Source: Streptomyces prunicolor NBRC 13075 (lineage in GTDB: Bacteria; Actinomycetota; Actinomycetes; Streptomycetales; Streptomycetaceae). Taken from it: a stretch of DNA of 64,000 nucleotides. The position numbers and the translations under genes were made by a program. Of this stretch, positions 10,070 to 18,086 are shown piece after piece (the stretch's first letter is position 1; every line of letters begins with the position of its first letter). The DNA is taken from NCBI RefSeq assembly GCF_000367365.1, contig NZ_BARF01000031.1, positions 124,001 to 188,000 on the forward strand, written 5' to 3'. A model generated the notes under the pieces. The model saw nothing but the letters and a program-made list of their open reading frames with translations, was not told the origin of the DNA and made no database searches.

Positions 10070-10109
10070 GGTTCAATAACGGGTTTCAGTGTGATCCCGC
10101 TGTTGAACC
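10070..10109. promoter_or_regulatory. candidate TetR operator between P450 and TetR genes
   Basis: Arms GGTTCAATAACGGG (10070-10083) and CCCGCTGTTGAACC (10096-10109) form an inverted repeat with two mismatches and a 12-base spacer. It is centred in the 108-base space between the divergent P450 and TetR starts. TAAAGT at 10119-10124 may be the TetR -10; it is six bases before the ATG, suggesting a leaderless mRNA. Confidence 0.6.
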
Positions 10110-10130
10110 GACGTCAAGTAAAGTGCGGGA

Positions 10131-10739
10131 ATGGCCGCGAACCAGGGTGAGCGCACGCGCCGCCGGCTCAGCACCGAGGAGCGCCGGGAGCAACTCCTCA
10201 CGGTGGGCGCGCGGTTGTTCTCGGAGGATCCCTACGACGACGTGTGGATCGAGCAGGTCGCCGAGATCGCCGGAGTCTCCCGCGGGCTGCTCTACCACTA
10301 CTTCCCGACCAAACGGGACTTCTTCGCGGCCGTCGTCGAGCGCGAGAGCGAGCGGATGCTGCAGCTGACGGCGGCCGTACCGGGTGTACCGGCCCGCGAG
10401 CAACTCGCCGTCGCCCTCGACACCTATCTGGAATACGTGCACACCCACGCGCACGGCTACCGCGCCTTCCACCGTGCCGACGCGGCGGGCGATCAGACCG
10501 TACGGCGGGTCTATCAGCGGGCGTTGGCGGCACAGGAGCGGCAGATCCTGGCCGCGCTCGCGGCGGATCCCGAGTTCGGGCCGGCCGTGGGGGAGCGGCC
10601 CGACACGAAGCTCGCGGTGCGCGGCTGGCTGGCCTTCACCACCGCCGTCTGTCTGGAGTGGCTGCGGGGGCCGGAGTTGAGCCGGGAACAGGTGCGCGAT
10701 CTGTGCGCGCGGGCGCTGTTGGGCGTCTTGGCGCCCTGA
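10131..10739 (+). CDS. TetR-family transcriptional regulator
   Basis: 202 residues. The helix-turn-helix is VWIEQVAEIAGVSRGLLYHY (about residues 39-58), preceded by the RRxQLLTVGARLF helix usual in TetR proteins. The ligand-binding part is all-helical, with no recognisable ligand signature. It is divergent from the P450, with a long inverted repeat between them; the simplest reading is a local repressor of the P450 released by its substrate. Confidence 0.92.
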   Translation: MAANQGERTRRRLSTEERREQLLTVGARLFSEDPYDDVWIEQVAEIAGVSRGLLYHYFPTKRDFFAAVVERESERMLQLTAAVPGVPAREQLAVALDTYLEYVHTHAHGYRAFHRADAAGDQTVRRVYQRALAAQERQILAALAADPEFGPAVGERPDTKLAVRGWLAFTTAVCLEWLRGPELSREQVRDLCARALLGVLAP

Positions 10740-10793
10740 ACGACTCCCGTAGCGCTCGCCCCGAACGACTTCTGTAGAGATTGCGTGGCGTGG

Positions 10794-10844
10794 TTGGCGT
10801 GCGCCCCGATCTTCGATAGGTTAGGCAAGGCTTACCTAAGGAGG
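10794..10844 (+). promoter_or_regulatory. iron-box promoter (IdeR/DmdR type)
   Basis: TTAGGCAAGGCTTACCTAA at 10821-10839 matches the iron-box pattern bound by the iron-dependent repressors DmdR1/IdeR. It overlaps a -10 (TAGGTT, 10817-10822) that lies 17 bases from a -35 (TTGGCG, 10794-10799). The ribosome site AAGGAGG (10838-10844) follows directly. Iron-loaded repressor here would block transcription. Confidence 0.85.
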
Positions 10845-10851
10845 TTCAGGG

Positions 10852-11577
10852 ATGGGTGACAGCCAGACGTGGACGGCCGTGCCTGCCGCGGCCGAGCGAG
10901 CCCGCTCGGTGCTCGCCGCCGCATGGTCCTGCGCGGTGACCGCGGAGGGCGGTCGCGAGGAGTTCGTCGGTGCGCACAGCGTGGACGACGACGGTCGGGT
11001 GCTCCTTCAAGTGCCCGAGGACAGCGCCCTGTTGGCGGCCGCGATCTGCGCGCCCCGCGGAGAGCCGTCCGCCGTCCTGGAGTTCGCGGACGTCGCACCC
11101 GTCCCCGTGCGCAACCGTATCCGGGCCCGGCTGTGGATGGCCGGCTGGTTCGTCCCCGAGGACGACCAACTCGCCTTCCGGGCAACGCGCGTGGTGCTGC
11201 GCCCGGCGACCGGCGCGGTCGTCATCGACCTCGACGAGTTCGCCGCCGCCGAACCCGACCCGCTGGCCCTGGCCGAGGCCCAACTGCTGACCCACCTCGC
11301 CGACTGCCACTCCGACGCGATCGAGCGGCTCACCCGGCTCGTCGAACCCGACAGCCTGCACGGCGCGGTCCGCGTCCAGCCCCTCGCCGTCGACCGGCAC
11401 GGACTGACGCTGCGCATCGAGCGCGCCCGCGCCCACGGCGACGTACGACTGCCGTTTCACGCGCCCGCCGATTCGGTCACCCACCTCACCGAGCGCATGC
11501 ATGTGCTGCTCACCCAGGCCAGCGCCGCGTCCTGCCCGCGCCCCCTACAGCGGCAGCGCACAGACGGCGACCGGTGA
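10852..11577 (+). CDS. DUF2470-domain protein, iron-repressed
   Basis: 241 residues. The N-terminal half (RVLLQVPEDSALLAAA ... RARLWMAGWF) looks like the strand-rich split-barrel part seen in haem-utilisation proteins. The C-terminal half (LTHLADCHSDAIERLTRLVEP ... THLTERMHVLL) is the helical DUF2470 module. DUF2470 proteins are associated with haem or iron handling; the iron box supports that here. Whether it degrades, binds or senses haem cannot be told. The 3' end overlaps the convergent lactonase gene by 33 bases. Confidence 0.85.
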   Translation: MGDSQTWTAVPAAAERARSVLAAAWSCAVTAEGGREEFVGAHSVDDDGRVLLQVPEDSALLAAAICAPRGEPSAVLEFADVAPVPVRNRIRARLWMAGWFVPEDDQLAFRATRVVLRPATGAVVIDLDEFAAAEPDPLALAEAQLLTHLADCHSDAIERLTRLVEPDSLHGAVRVQPLAVDRHGLTLRIERARAHGDVRLPFHAPADSVTHLTERMHVLLTQASAASCPRPLQRQRTDGDR

Positions 11578-12771
11578 CGCGAACGGCTCGCCCGCGAGCG
11601 TGAGTTGACCTGTGTTGTCGTCCACGTGGAACACGCTGACCGTGCTCGACTTCTGGTTCGCGGTGAACAGCAGCGTCCCGTCCGGCGAGAGCGCGATCTG
11701 CCGCGGGAAGTCACCGCTCACCGGCACCGTGCCGAGCAGCCTGAGCCGGGCGCCGTCCGCCTCGACGGCGTACCGGGCAAGGGAGTTGTCACCGCGGTTG
11801 GCGAGATAGGCGTACGCACCGTTCGACGTCACCAGGATCTGCGCCGGGTAGTTGGTGGTACTGCCCGTGCTGCCGCTGGACTGCGGGGCGCCGATCGAGA
11901 GGGCGCCCGTGGCCGGGTCGTAGGCGCAGACCGCGATCGTGTCGTCGACCTCGTTGGCCAGGTAGGCGTACCGGCCGCCGGGGTGGAACGTGAGGCTGCG
12001 CGGGCCCGCACCCGCGCGGGTGTGCGCCTGGGAGACCTCGGTGAGCGTGCCCTTCGTGGTGTCCAGGCGGTAGGTGTAGACCGTGTCGCTGCCCAGGTCG
12101 ACGGCGAGGACATGGCCGCCGTCGGGACTGGTCACGAACTGGTGCGCGTGCGGGCCGTCCTGGCCGGGGCCCGGCTGCGGACTGGAGTGCTTGGCCAGCG
12201 CGGTGCGTGCGCCGAGCGCGCCCGAGGCGTCGATGGGGTGCACGGCCACGCTGCCCAACGTGTAGTTCGCGCTGAGCAGCCAGCGTCCGGTGGGGTGCAC
12301 GGACAGATGGCAGGGGCCCGCGCCGCCGGTGCTCCGCGAACCGAGGATCTTGCGGTCCGCCAGGCGTACGGCGGTCACCGCGCCCGCCGTCTGCTCGTCG
12401 ACCGCGTACAGCGTGCGGCCGTCGGGGTGCACGGCGAGGTACGACGGGTCGGCGACCCCGGTGAGGGTGCCCGCGCCGGTGATCTGCCCGGTCGACGCGT
12501 CGTAGGTGGCCAGGCCGATGCCCGTGCCGCCGCCGTCGACCGAGGTGTAGGTGCCGAGGTAGAGGGGGCGGGGGCCGGTGGCCTTTCCCTTGCCGTGTGC
12601 GCTGGGGGCCGGTGCCTTCGCGGGCGCCGAGTCCGCCGTAGGAGTGGATTCGGGGTCGGCCGGTGCTGAAGCCGGTGCCGGGACCGCGATCACCGCCGCG
12701 GTTCCTCCCAGGGCGCCGATGAAACGGCGCCTGCTCCAGCCCTCGCGTGACGCCTCCGCACCACTCGTCAT
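11545..12771 (-). CDS. lactonase-family (6-phosphogluconolactonase-type) beta-propeller, Tat-exported
   Basis: 408 residues. The N-terminus has a twin-arginine signal (SRRRFIG near residue 14) followed by a hydrophobic stretch ending in Ala-rich sequence, so it is folded before export. The rest is a seven-bladed propeller of the PF10282 family with repeating HPDGRTLYAVD, HPTGRWLLSANY, SPDGGHVLAVD, HPGGRYAYLAN and SPDGTLLFTAN blades. Cytoplasmic relatives hydrolyse 6-phosphogluconolactone; an exported copy is more likely to act on other sugar lactones. ATG 12771 follows GAGGG. Confidence 0.88.
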   Translation of the reverse strand: MTSGAEASREGWSRRRFIGALGGTAAVIAVPAPASAPADPESTPTADSAPAKAPAPSAHGKGKATGPRPLYLGTYTSVDGGGTGIGLATYDASTGQITGAGTLTGVADPSYLAVHPDGRTLYAVDEQTAGAVTAVRLADRKILGSRSTGGAGPCHLSVHPTGRWLLSANYTLGSVAVHPIDASGALGARTALAKHSSPQPGPGQDGPHAHQFVTSPDGGHVLAVDLGSDTVYTYRLDTTKGTLTEVSQAHTRAGAGPRSLTFHPGGRYAYLANEVDDTIAVCAYDPATGALSIGAPQSSGSTGSTTNYPAQILVTSNGAYAYLANRGDNSLARYAVEADGARLRLLGTVPVSGDFPRQIALSPDGTLLFTANQKSSTVSVFHVDDNTGQLTLAGEPFASPVAVCALPL

Positions 12772-12919
12772 GCCCACACCCTCAGGTCGTCGCTCGCCAC
12801 GGTCGTCACGGCAACCTTGGCGTGCGGGGCCCGTTGAGCGCAAGACCGGCAACGTGCGTTGCGGAGGGTGCAATGGGTGGCGGGCGAGTGACGTACCGGT
12901 CGGCTGTCCGGTGAGCGGT

Positions 12920-13963
12920 CTACCAGTCGCCGTCCTCCACCGGCTTGCCCTTCGCGTCCTTGAGGGGTTGCACCTGGTCGGCGGTGGGCTCCTGCCAGGG
13001 TTCGTGGTCGTCGCCGAGCCAGTCGCCGACCGGCTGCACCGCGCCCAGGGTGTCGGTGGGGGCGAGATCCTCGGCGTCCTGGTCGTAGTAGTCGAACCAG
13101 GGGAGCCCCGCCCGGGTGTACGCGGCGCGGTCCACCGGCGACGGCGGCGGGGCCTCGCCGGTGATGCGGCGCCACTCCGGGGGTGTCACCAGGTGCACGA
13201 AGACCCGCCCGGCGGGCTCCTCGGCCCATGACTTCAGCGGGCGGTCGTCCTCGTAGACCTCCTGGTGCATCGAACCGCCGACGCCGAGCCCCATGGCGGT
13301 GGCGGCCCGGGGGCTCGGTGCCGGGGGAGCGCCGGGCGCGGACATCATCGGCATGGCGGGCATGCCGTAGCCGCCGGTCGGCAGGGCCGTCGTACGCGCG
13401 CGTGACTGCTGCGACCGGCGTCGCTCCGCCTCGCGCCACGTGGCCAACTCCCGTTCGCCGAGCGGGAAGGACTGCAGTTGTACGCCGCCCCACACCTCCT
13501 CGCCCGTGACCTGCCCCTCGACCGTGGCACCGAGGCCGAGCGGGACCGCCACGAACTGACGGACCGTCCCCCTGCCGGAGTTGATGCCGTCGAGCCACGG
13601 CTGGCGGGGCAGCACCACGTAGTTCTGCGGGCTCCGGGACAGCCGGTCGCTCCACGGCTTCCCCGAGACCGCGCACACCTTGCCCACCCCGATCTGAAGG
13701 GCGGCCGGTTCCCGCGTGCCCCCGAACCTCAGCCACATCGCCTCGCGCAGATACACCGGCAGCATCACCCCGCCCCGCGCCCGCCACGCCTCCGGCACCG
13801 TGTCCGGGAAGTCCGCGACCCGCCGGACCGGGAAGTCGCCGAGCCCCGGCGGCAACGGATGCGTACCCGTCTCGGGCAGGCGCAGGGTGCGGACGAACCG
13901 CACCGCCACCCCACCGGGCAGCCGCAAGGTGTTCCCGTCGATCCGTACGGTGCTGTCGGTCAT
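12920..13963 (-). CDS. conserved hypothetical protein
   Basis: 347 residues, not recognised. No signal peptide or membrane segment. The first 150 residues are strand-rich with PQNYVVLPRQPWLDGI and a short GRGTVRQFVAVPLG block. A Met/Pro/Ala-rich flexible stretch (about 195-225) follows, then a conserved-looking WFDYYDQDAEDL segment near the C-terminus that lists acidic residues around aromatic ones. The gene stands alone between the lactonase and FUSC genes, all leftward. AAGGGG lies before the ATG. Confidence 0.7.
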   Translation of the reverse strand: MTDSTVRIDGNTLRLPGGVAVRFVRTLRLPETGTHPLPPGLGDFPVRRVADFPDTVPEAWRARGGVMLPVYLREAMWLRFGGTREPAALQIGVGKVCAVSGKPWSDRLSRSPQNYVVLPRQPWLDGINSGRGTVRQFVAVPLGLGATVEGQVTGEEVWGGVQLQSFPLGERELATWREAERRRSQQSRARTTALPTGGYGMPAMPMMSAPGAPPAPSPRAATAMGLGVGGSMHQEVYEDDRPLKSWAEEPAGRVFVHLVTPPEWRRITGEAPPPSPVDRAAYTRAGLPWFDYYDQDAEDLAPTDTLGAVQPVGDWLGDDHEPWQEPTADQVQPLKDAKGKPVEDGDW

Positions 13964-14006
13964 GCGCCCGCCCCTTGTTCGGTCGCCGAGGGTCCCGGTG
14001 ACTTCG

Positions 14007-15260
14007 TCACCTAGAACGATCGGTGCCCCCGCCCCGGTTCCTGCGCAGCCGTTCCGGCACGCCCACCCGCTCCCGCAGCCAGGCCAGCCACGGCAGGCGT
14101 TTGCGCTGTTCGCTGGTACACCGGTCCAGTTCCTCCAGCAGTCGGCGCGAGCGGTGCTCGGTGTCCAGCTCGTCCAGCATGCGGTTGACCTCGGTCAGCA
14201 TGGCACCCAGCAGCTGCCACTGGGCGGCGTCGCGCTGCACCTCCTCCAGGAGTAGCTGGGCCAGCTTGTCGCGGGTCGCGGCGGCCGTGTGCAGTTCGGC
14301 GGTGAGCCGGGACTCCGCGGACTCGGCGCTTACCGTCACGTCGGTGGTCACCAGCACCGCGAAACTGACCACGGCGTCCCCGATCTCGGACAGCAGTTGT
14401 TCTACGGCCGCGCCGGTGGGCGGCGCGAACAACGGCTCGGGGTCGCGCTGTTTCGCCAGGTCGGTGAAGGTGCGCGCGAGAACGCGGAGCACGACCGTGC
14501 AGATCTCCAGCGTGTCCAGGCCGGTCCGCAGCACGATCCGGTGCAGCAGCCCCTCGCGCACGCGTGGATTGAGCCGCAGGCTGTCCTCGGCCTGCCGGAG
14601 GGCCGCGTCCACTTCGATGATGTCGTGGTCGAGCCGCCGTGCCTCGTGCAGCCGCGCGGTGGCGTGGTCGACGGGTGTGCGGCCCGCCGCCTCCTCGCCC
14701 ATGCGCCGCATCAGCCGCCGCAGCCGACGGGCCAGGCCCTCGATCGACTCGCCGGCCTCGTCCACCCATACCGGGGGAGCGAGCAGCAGATTGCAGCCGA
14801 GTCCGACGACCGCGCCGATCAGTGTCTCCACCACCCGCGCCCAGGCGGTGTTCCCGACCGTGGTGACCCCGAGGACCAGCATCGCGCTGATGGCCACCTC
14901 GGGCACGTACTCATCAACTTTGACCAGCCGCCCGACGACGAGCGCGGCCACGATCAGCAGGGCCAGGCTCCACCAGGTCAGGCCGACCAGCAGGCTGAAG
15001 GCGATGGCGACGAGGACGCCGGCGACCACGGCGTTCACCCGGCGGATTCCGTTGGTGAGGGTGGCGTAGAGGGTGACCTGGACGACGAGGAGCGCGGTCA
15101 GGGGGGCGGTCAGCGGCGCGGGCTCGGGGCTCAGCCGCAGGGCGACGACGTACGCGACCGTCGCCGCGGTCGCCGACCGCAGCGTCTGGACGACCACCGG
15201 GTCCCGGTGCCGTCCCACGAACCGCACCAGTGGCGCGGCCCACTCACGGACATCTCGCAT
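14007..15260 (-). CDS. FUSC-family (aromatic acid exporter-like) membrane protein
   Basis: 417 residues. Residues about 20-175 hold six membrane helices in closely spaced pairs (ATVAYVVAL, LTALLVVQVTLYATL, VVAGVLVAIAFSLLVGL, LALLIVAALVVGRL, VAISAMLVLGVTT, LIGAVVGLGCNLLLAPPVW). The remaining 240 residues are a long charged cytoplasmic helical domain (EGLARRLRRLMRRMGEEA). This is half of the usual two-module FUSC exporter, as in many actinobacterial homologues that probably act as dimers. The transported compound is unknown. Confidence 0.85.
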   Translation of the reverse strand: MRDVREWAAPLVRFVGRHRDPVVVQTLRSATAATVAYVVALRLSPEPAPLTAPLTALLVVQVTLYATLTNGIRRVNAVVAGVLVAIAFSLLVGLTWWSLALLIVAALVVGRLVKVDEYVPEVAISAMLVLGVTTVGNTAWARVVETLIGAVVGLGCNLLLAPPVWVDEAGESIEGLARRLRRLMRRMGEEAAGRTPVDHATARLHEARRLDHDIIEVDAALRQAEDSLRLNPRVREGLLHRIVLRTGLDTLEICTVVLRVLARTFTDLAKQRDPEPLFAPPTGAAVEQLLSEIGDAVVSFAVLVTTDVTVSAESAESRLTAELHTAAATRDKLAQLLLEEVQRDAAQWQLLGAMLTEVNRMLDELDTEHRSRRLLEELDRCTSEQRKRLPWLAWLRERVGVPERLRRNRGGGTDRSR

Positions 15261-15370
15261 CCCTGGCCTATTCCCCCCTCACGGGTGCGCCGAACGTTGT
15301 CGTTGAGGACCGTAGCTGTCCGCAAGGCCTCCTAGATTGGCATCACCGTACGGAGCGAAGGGGAACATTC

Positions 15371-15964
15371 ATGACGAACATCCAGGGCATCGAGGTACTG
15401 ACCCGCTCGCACGACTATCTGCGTGAGGTGGTCGCCGCCGTGCCCGAGACGGCCTGGGCGGCGCCGACGCCGTGCACCGAGTGGACGGTACGGCAGGTCC
15501 TCAACCACGCGCGCATCGACCAGCAGGCCTACGGCCTCGTCCTCACCGGCGACCGGCCCGGCTCCGACCCCTTCCACCCCGCGGACACCCTGGACGGGGA
15601 CCCGGTCGCCGAGCTCGACAAGGTGCTCCGCGCGGTGGCGGACGGCTACGCCCACCTGCCCGCCGACGCCGACCAGGTGCCGACACCGCTGGGCCCGCTG
15701 CCCCTCCCGATCGCCGCGGCCACGGCCGCCATGGACGCGGCCGTGCACGCCTGGGACATCGCGGCGGCCACCGGCCAGAACCGGCCGCTGGGAGTGGACC
15801 TGGCCGAGGGGATCTGGCCGGCCGCGGACCGGCTCGTCGATCAACTCCGGGACTCCTACCGGGTGTTCGCGCCCGCGCTGGAGGTGACGGACGAGTACGA
15901 CCGGGCCGAGGCACTCCTCGCCTTCCTCGGCCGCGACCCGCACTGGACACCCGCCGACTCCTGA
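15371..15964 (+). CDS. TIGR03086-type DinB-like metal-binding protein
   Basis: 197 residues. PCTEWTVRQVLNHARID near the N-terminus carries the first metal-ligand His, and AVHAWDIAAATGQ carries the second helix, the pattern of the TIGR03086/mycothiol maleylpyruvate isomerase N-domain group. These are four-helix DinB-like proteins; some use mycothiol, others are uncharacterised. ATG 15371 follows AAGGGGA. It is divergent from the FUSC gene with a 110-base gap. Confidence 0.85.
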   Translation: MTNIQGIEVLTRSHDYLREVVAAVPETAWAAPTPCTEWTVRQVLNHARIDQQAYGLVLTGDRPGSDPFHPADTLDGDPVAELDKVLRAVADGYAHLPADADQVPTPLGPLPLPIAAATAAMDAAVHAWDIAAATGQNRPLGVDLAEGIWPAADRLVDQLRDSYRVFAPALEVTDEYDRAEALLAFLGRDPHWTPADS

Positions 15965-15997
15965 GGGAAACCCCACCCCGATACGGAGGACCACCGC

Positions 15998-17374
15998 ATG
16001 GCCCCCGCCCCCGGGGCGCGCGACCCTCGCACCATGAAACGGCATCGGACCGGACTGATCCTGACCCTGCTCATCAGCCTCGGCACCGTCGCGGCCGGCA
16101 CCCCGGCCGCGACGGCGGCACCAACTCTCGCGCCCTCGGCCGTGGTTGCGGCCCTAGGCCGCTCCGCCCACCCCCTGCGAACCGTCGAACCGGGCGGCCC
16201 CACCGACGACTTACTCCCCCTCGACCGCATGATCGGCGGCGCCCAGGTCGTCGGCCTCGGCGAGGCCACCCACAGCTCCCACGACTTCCTCGCCCTCAAG
16301 GACCGCGTCTTCCGCCACCTCGTCGAGAAGAAGGGCTTCCGCACCTTCGCCCTGGAGGGCGCCTGGAGCACCGGGCTGCGCCTCAACGACTATGTCCTGT
16401 ACGGCAAAGGGGACCCGCGGCGCATCTTCCGCGAGGAGTTCCAGCGCGACTACCTGTGGTGGAACAACACCGACTATCTGAAGCTCGTCGAGTGGATGCG
16501 CGCGTACAACGTCCGGCATCCCGGCGACCCCGTGCGCTTCATGGGCGAAGACATCGGCTGGGCCGGACCGGAGCTGTACGACTCGGTCACGGCCTATGTG
16601 GCCGACCACTACCCCGAGTTGAGCTCCCGGCTCGCCGAGCTGTACCGAGGGCTGTGGCCCACCGTGCCGACCGGGACGTACATCGAGCAGTACCTGGACA
16701 AGCCGTACGCCGAACGGCAGGAGATGGCCGAACGCACCGGCCGCGCACTGGAGTTGCTCAAGGAGCAGTCGCCGGGGAAGGATCGCGAGGCGTATGACCG
16801 GGCCGTGCAGAACGCGGCCGTCGTCGACCAGGTGGCCCGGCAGTACGACTTCGACTTCGCCGACCCCGCGCAGGTTCCCGCGGCGATGCGCTACCGGGAC
16901 GAGACGATGGCGGCCAACGTCGTCTGGTGGCAACGGCACACCGGCACCAAGGTGTTGCTGTCCGCGCACGATGCCCACATCGGCTATGTGCCGTCCGACC
17001 CGGCCAACTACCCCAAGATGCAAGGGGCGTTCCTGCGCGACAGCCTCGGCTCCCGGTATCGCAGCGTGGGCCTGACCTTCGACCGGGGCTCGTTCAACGC
17101 CACCGGTCCCGACGACGCGATCCACCGCTGGACGCTGGGACCGGCAGGCCCGGGCAGCAATGAACAGATCCTGGACCAGGTGCGGTTCGCCGACTACCTG
17201 GTCGATCTCCGCTCGGTCGGATCACCGGCCCGCGCATGGCTGGCGGAAGGGCGACCGACCCGCAGCATCGGCACCGACTACCCGGAGGACCTGCGGACCA
17301 TCGCACTGGCCCGCAGCTACGACGTGCTGTTCCACCTTCACTCGGTCACGGCGGCCCGGCTGCGCGACCGATAG
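15998..17374 (+). CDS. erythromycin esterase-family protein, secreted
   Basis: 458 residues. A signal peptide spans about residues 13-42 (MKRHRT, hydrophobic core, TAAP cleavage region). The mature part carries the family blocks VGLGEATHSSHDF (Glu and His of the active site), RTFALEG, FMGEDIGWAG and LLSAHDAHIGY. Family members hydrolyse macrolide lactones or act on other substrates; an exported copy could inactivate a drug outside the cell, but this is inference. ATG 15998 has GGAGGA at 15985-15990. Codon 72 (16211-16213) is the rare TTA, so translation may depend on bldA. Confidence 0.88.
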   Translation: MAPAPGARDPRTMKRHRTGLILTLLISLGTVAAGTPAATAAPTLAPSAVVAALGRSAHPLRTVEPGGPTDDLLPLDRMIGGAQVVGLGEATHSSHDFLALKDRVFRHLVEKKGFRTFALEGAWSTGLRLNDYVLYGKGDPRRIFREEFQRDYLWWNNTDYLKLVEWMRAYNVRHPGDPVRFMGEDIGWAGPELYDSVTAYVADHYPELSSRLAELYRGLWPTVPTGTYIEQYLDKPYAERQEMAERTGRALELLKEQSPGKDREAYDRAVQNAAVVDQVARQYDFDFADPAQVPAAMRYRDETMAANVVWWQRHTGTKVLLSAHDAHIGYVPSDPANYPKMQGAFLRDSLGSRYRSVGLTFDRGSFNATGPDDAIHRWTLGPAGPGSNEQILDQVRFADYLVDLRSVGSPARAWLAEGRPTRSIGTDYPEDLRTIALARSYDVLFHLHSVTAARLRDR

Positions 17375-17904
17375 CCCGCGATCTTCGCGAGGTTGCCGCA
17401 GCGGTCCATCGAGCACCAACGGCGGCGGCGGGCCTGGGAGTCGTCGAGGAACAGCAGCGAACACTCCGGGTTCTCGCACTCCTTGACCCGCTCCAGCAGC
17501 GGACTGCCCACCAGCAGCACGCCGTCCCGGGCCACCGTCGCCAGCGCCGCGCGCGCCGGATGCGCCGACTTCCAGCGCTGTTCGCCCAGTTGGGGCGCGA
17601 GATCCGGCCGCGCCGCGGCCTCGTTGACCCGCTCGACATCGGCCGCCGCCGGTTCCCGGCCGGCCATCGCGTCCCGTACGACACGGTAGAGCGCCTCGCG
17701 CAGGGTGCGCGCGTCCGTCAGCTCCCGGGCCGTGACCCGCACCGGCTCGGTGCCCACCGCCAGCTCCGCCTCCGTGATCCAGCCGGCCAGGGCCGCCGGA
17801 TCGGGGAGCCGCTCGACGGCAGTGCCGTGGCGTTTGCCGAGGGTCGCCACGAAGTTCAGGCACGGGCGTCCGCCGATGAACGGGAAGACGGGCGGGATGG
17901 TCAT
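17338..17904 (-). CDS. CGNR zinc-finger / ABATE-domain regulator
   Basis: 188 residues. The N-terminal ABATE domain begins PFIGGRPCLNFVATLG. The C-terminal zinc finger has CENPEC followed by WCSMDRCGNLAK, so the signature CGNR reads CGNL here. Members are putative stress-responsive DNA-binding regulators. The 3' end overlaps the convergent esterase gene by 37 bases. Three similar palindromes lie in the 182-base space to the divergent quinone oxidoreductase, the likely target. Confidence 0.87.
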   Translation of the reverse strand: MTIPPVFPFIGGRPCLNFVATLGKRHGTAVERLPDPAALAGWITEAELAVGTEPVRVTARELTDARTLREALYRVVRDAMAGREPAAADVERVNEAAARPDLAPQLGEQRWKSAHPARAALATVARDGVLLVGSPLLERVKECENPECSLLFLDDSQARRRRWCSMDRCGNLAKIAGYRSRSRAAVTE

Positions 17905-17923
17905 GGCAGCGAGCTTACCTCGC

Positions 17924-17946
17924 GTACACCGGTTCATGCGGTGTAC
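17924..17946. promoter_or_regulatory. palindromic operator, copy 1 (near CGNR gene)
   Basis: Perfect arms GTACACCG (17924-17931) and CGGTGTAC (17939-17946). The 19-base core is ACACC, nine bases containing GTTC, GGTGT, shared with two more sites at 17999-18019 and 18027-18047. It is 20 bases upstream of the CGNR start, suiting autorepression. Confidence 0.65.
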
Positions 17947-17996
17947 GGCATGGCGGCCGACGATGGCTGACGGCGACCGATGGCACCCGGCGAGCC

Positions 17997-18047
17997 TTGA
18001 CACCGGTTCGTCCGGTGTCGCATGGTGACACCAGTTCAACAGGTGTT
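17997..18047 (+). promoter_or_regulatory. two palindromic operators over the quinone oxidoreductase promoter
   Basis: Copy 2 has perfect arms GACACCGG (17999-18006) and CCGGTGTC (18012-18019). Copy 3 has arms GACACCAG (18027-18034) and CAGGTGTT (18040-18047) with two mismatches. Both keep ACACC-N9-GGTGT with GTTC inside. A consensus -35 hexamer TTGACA (17997-18002) overlaps copy 2, so a bound protein would hinder RNA polymerase. Confidence 0.65.
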
Positions 18048-18086
18048 GGCCGGATGGTGTGGCCTAACAGGGAGTGGGTGGGCGGT

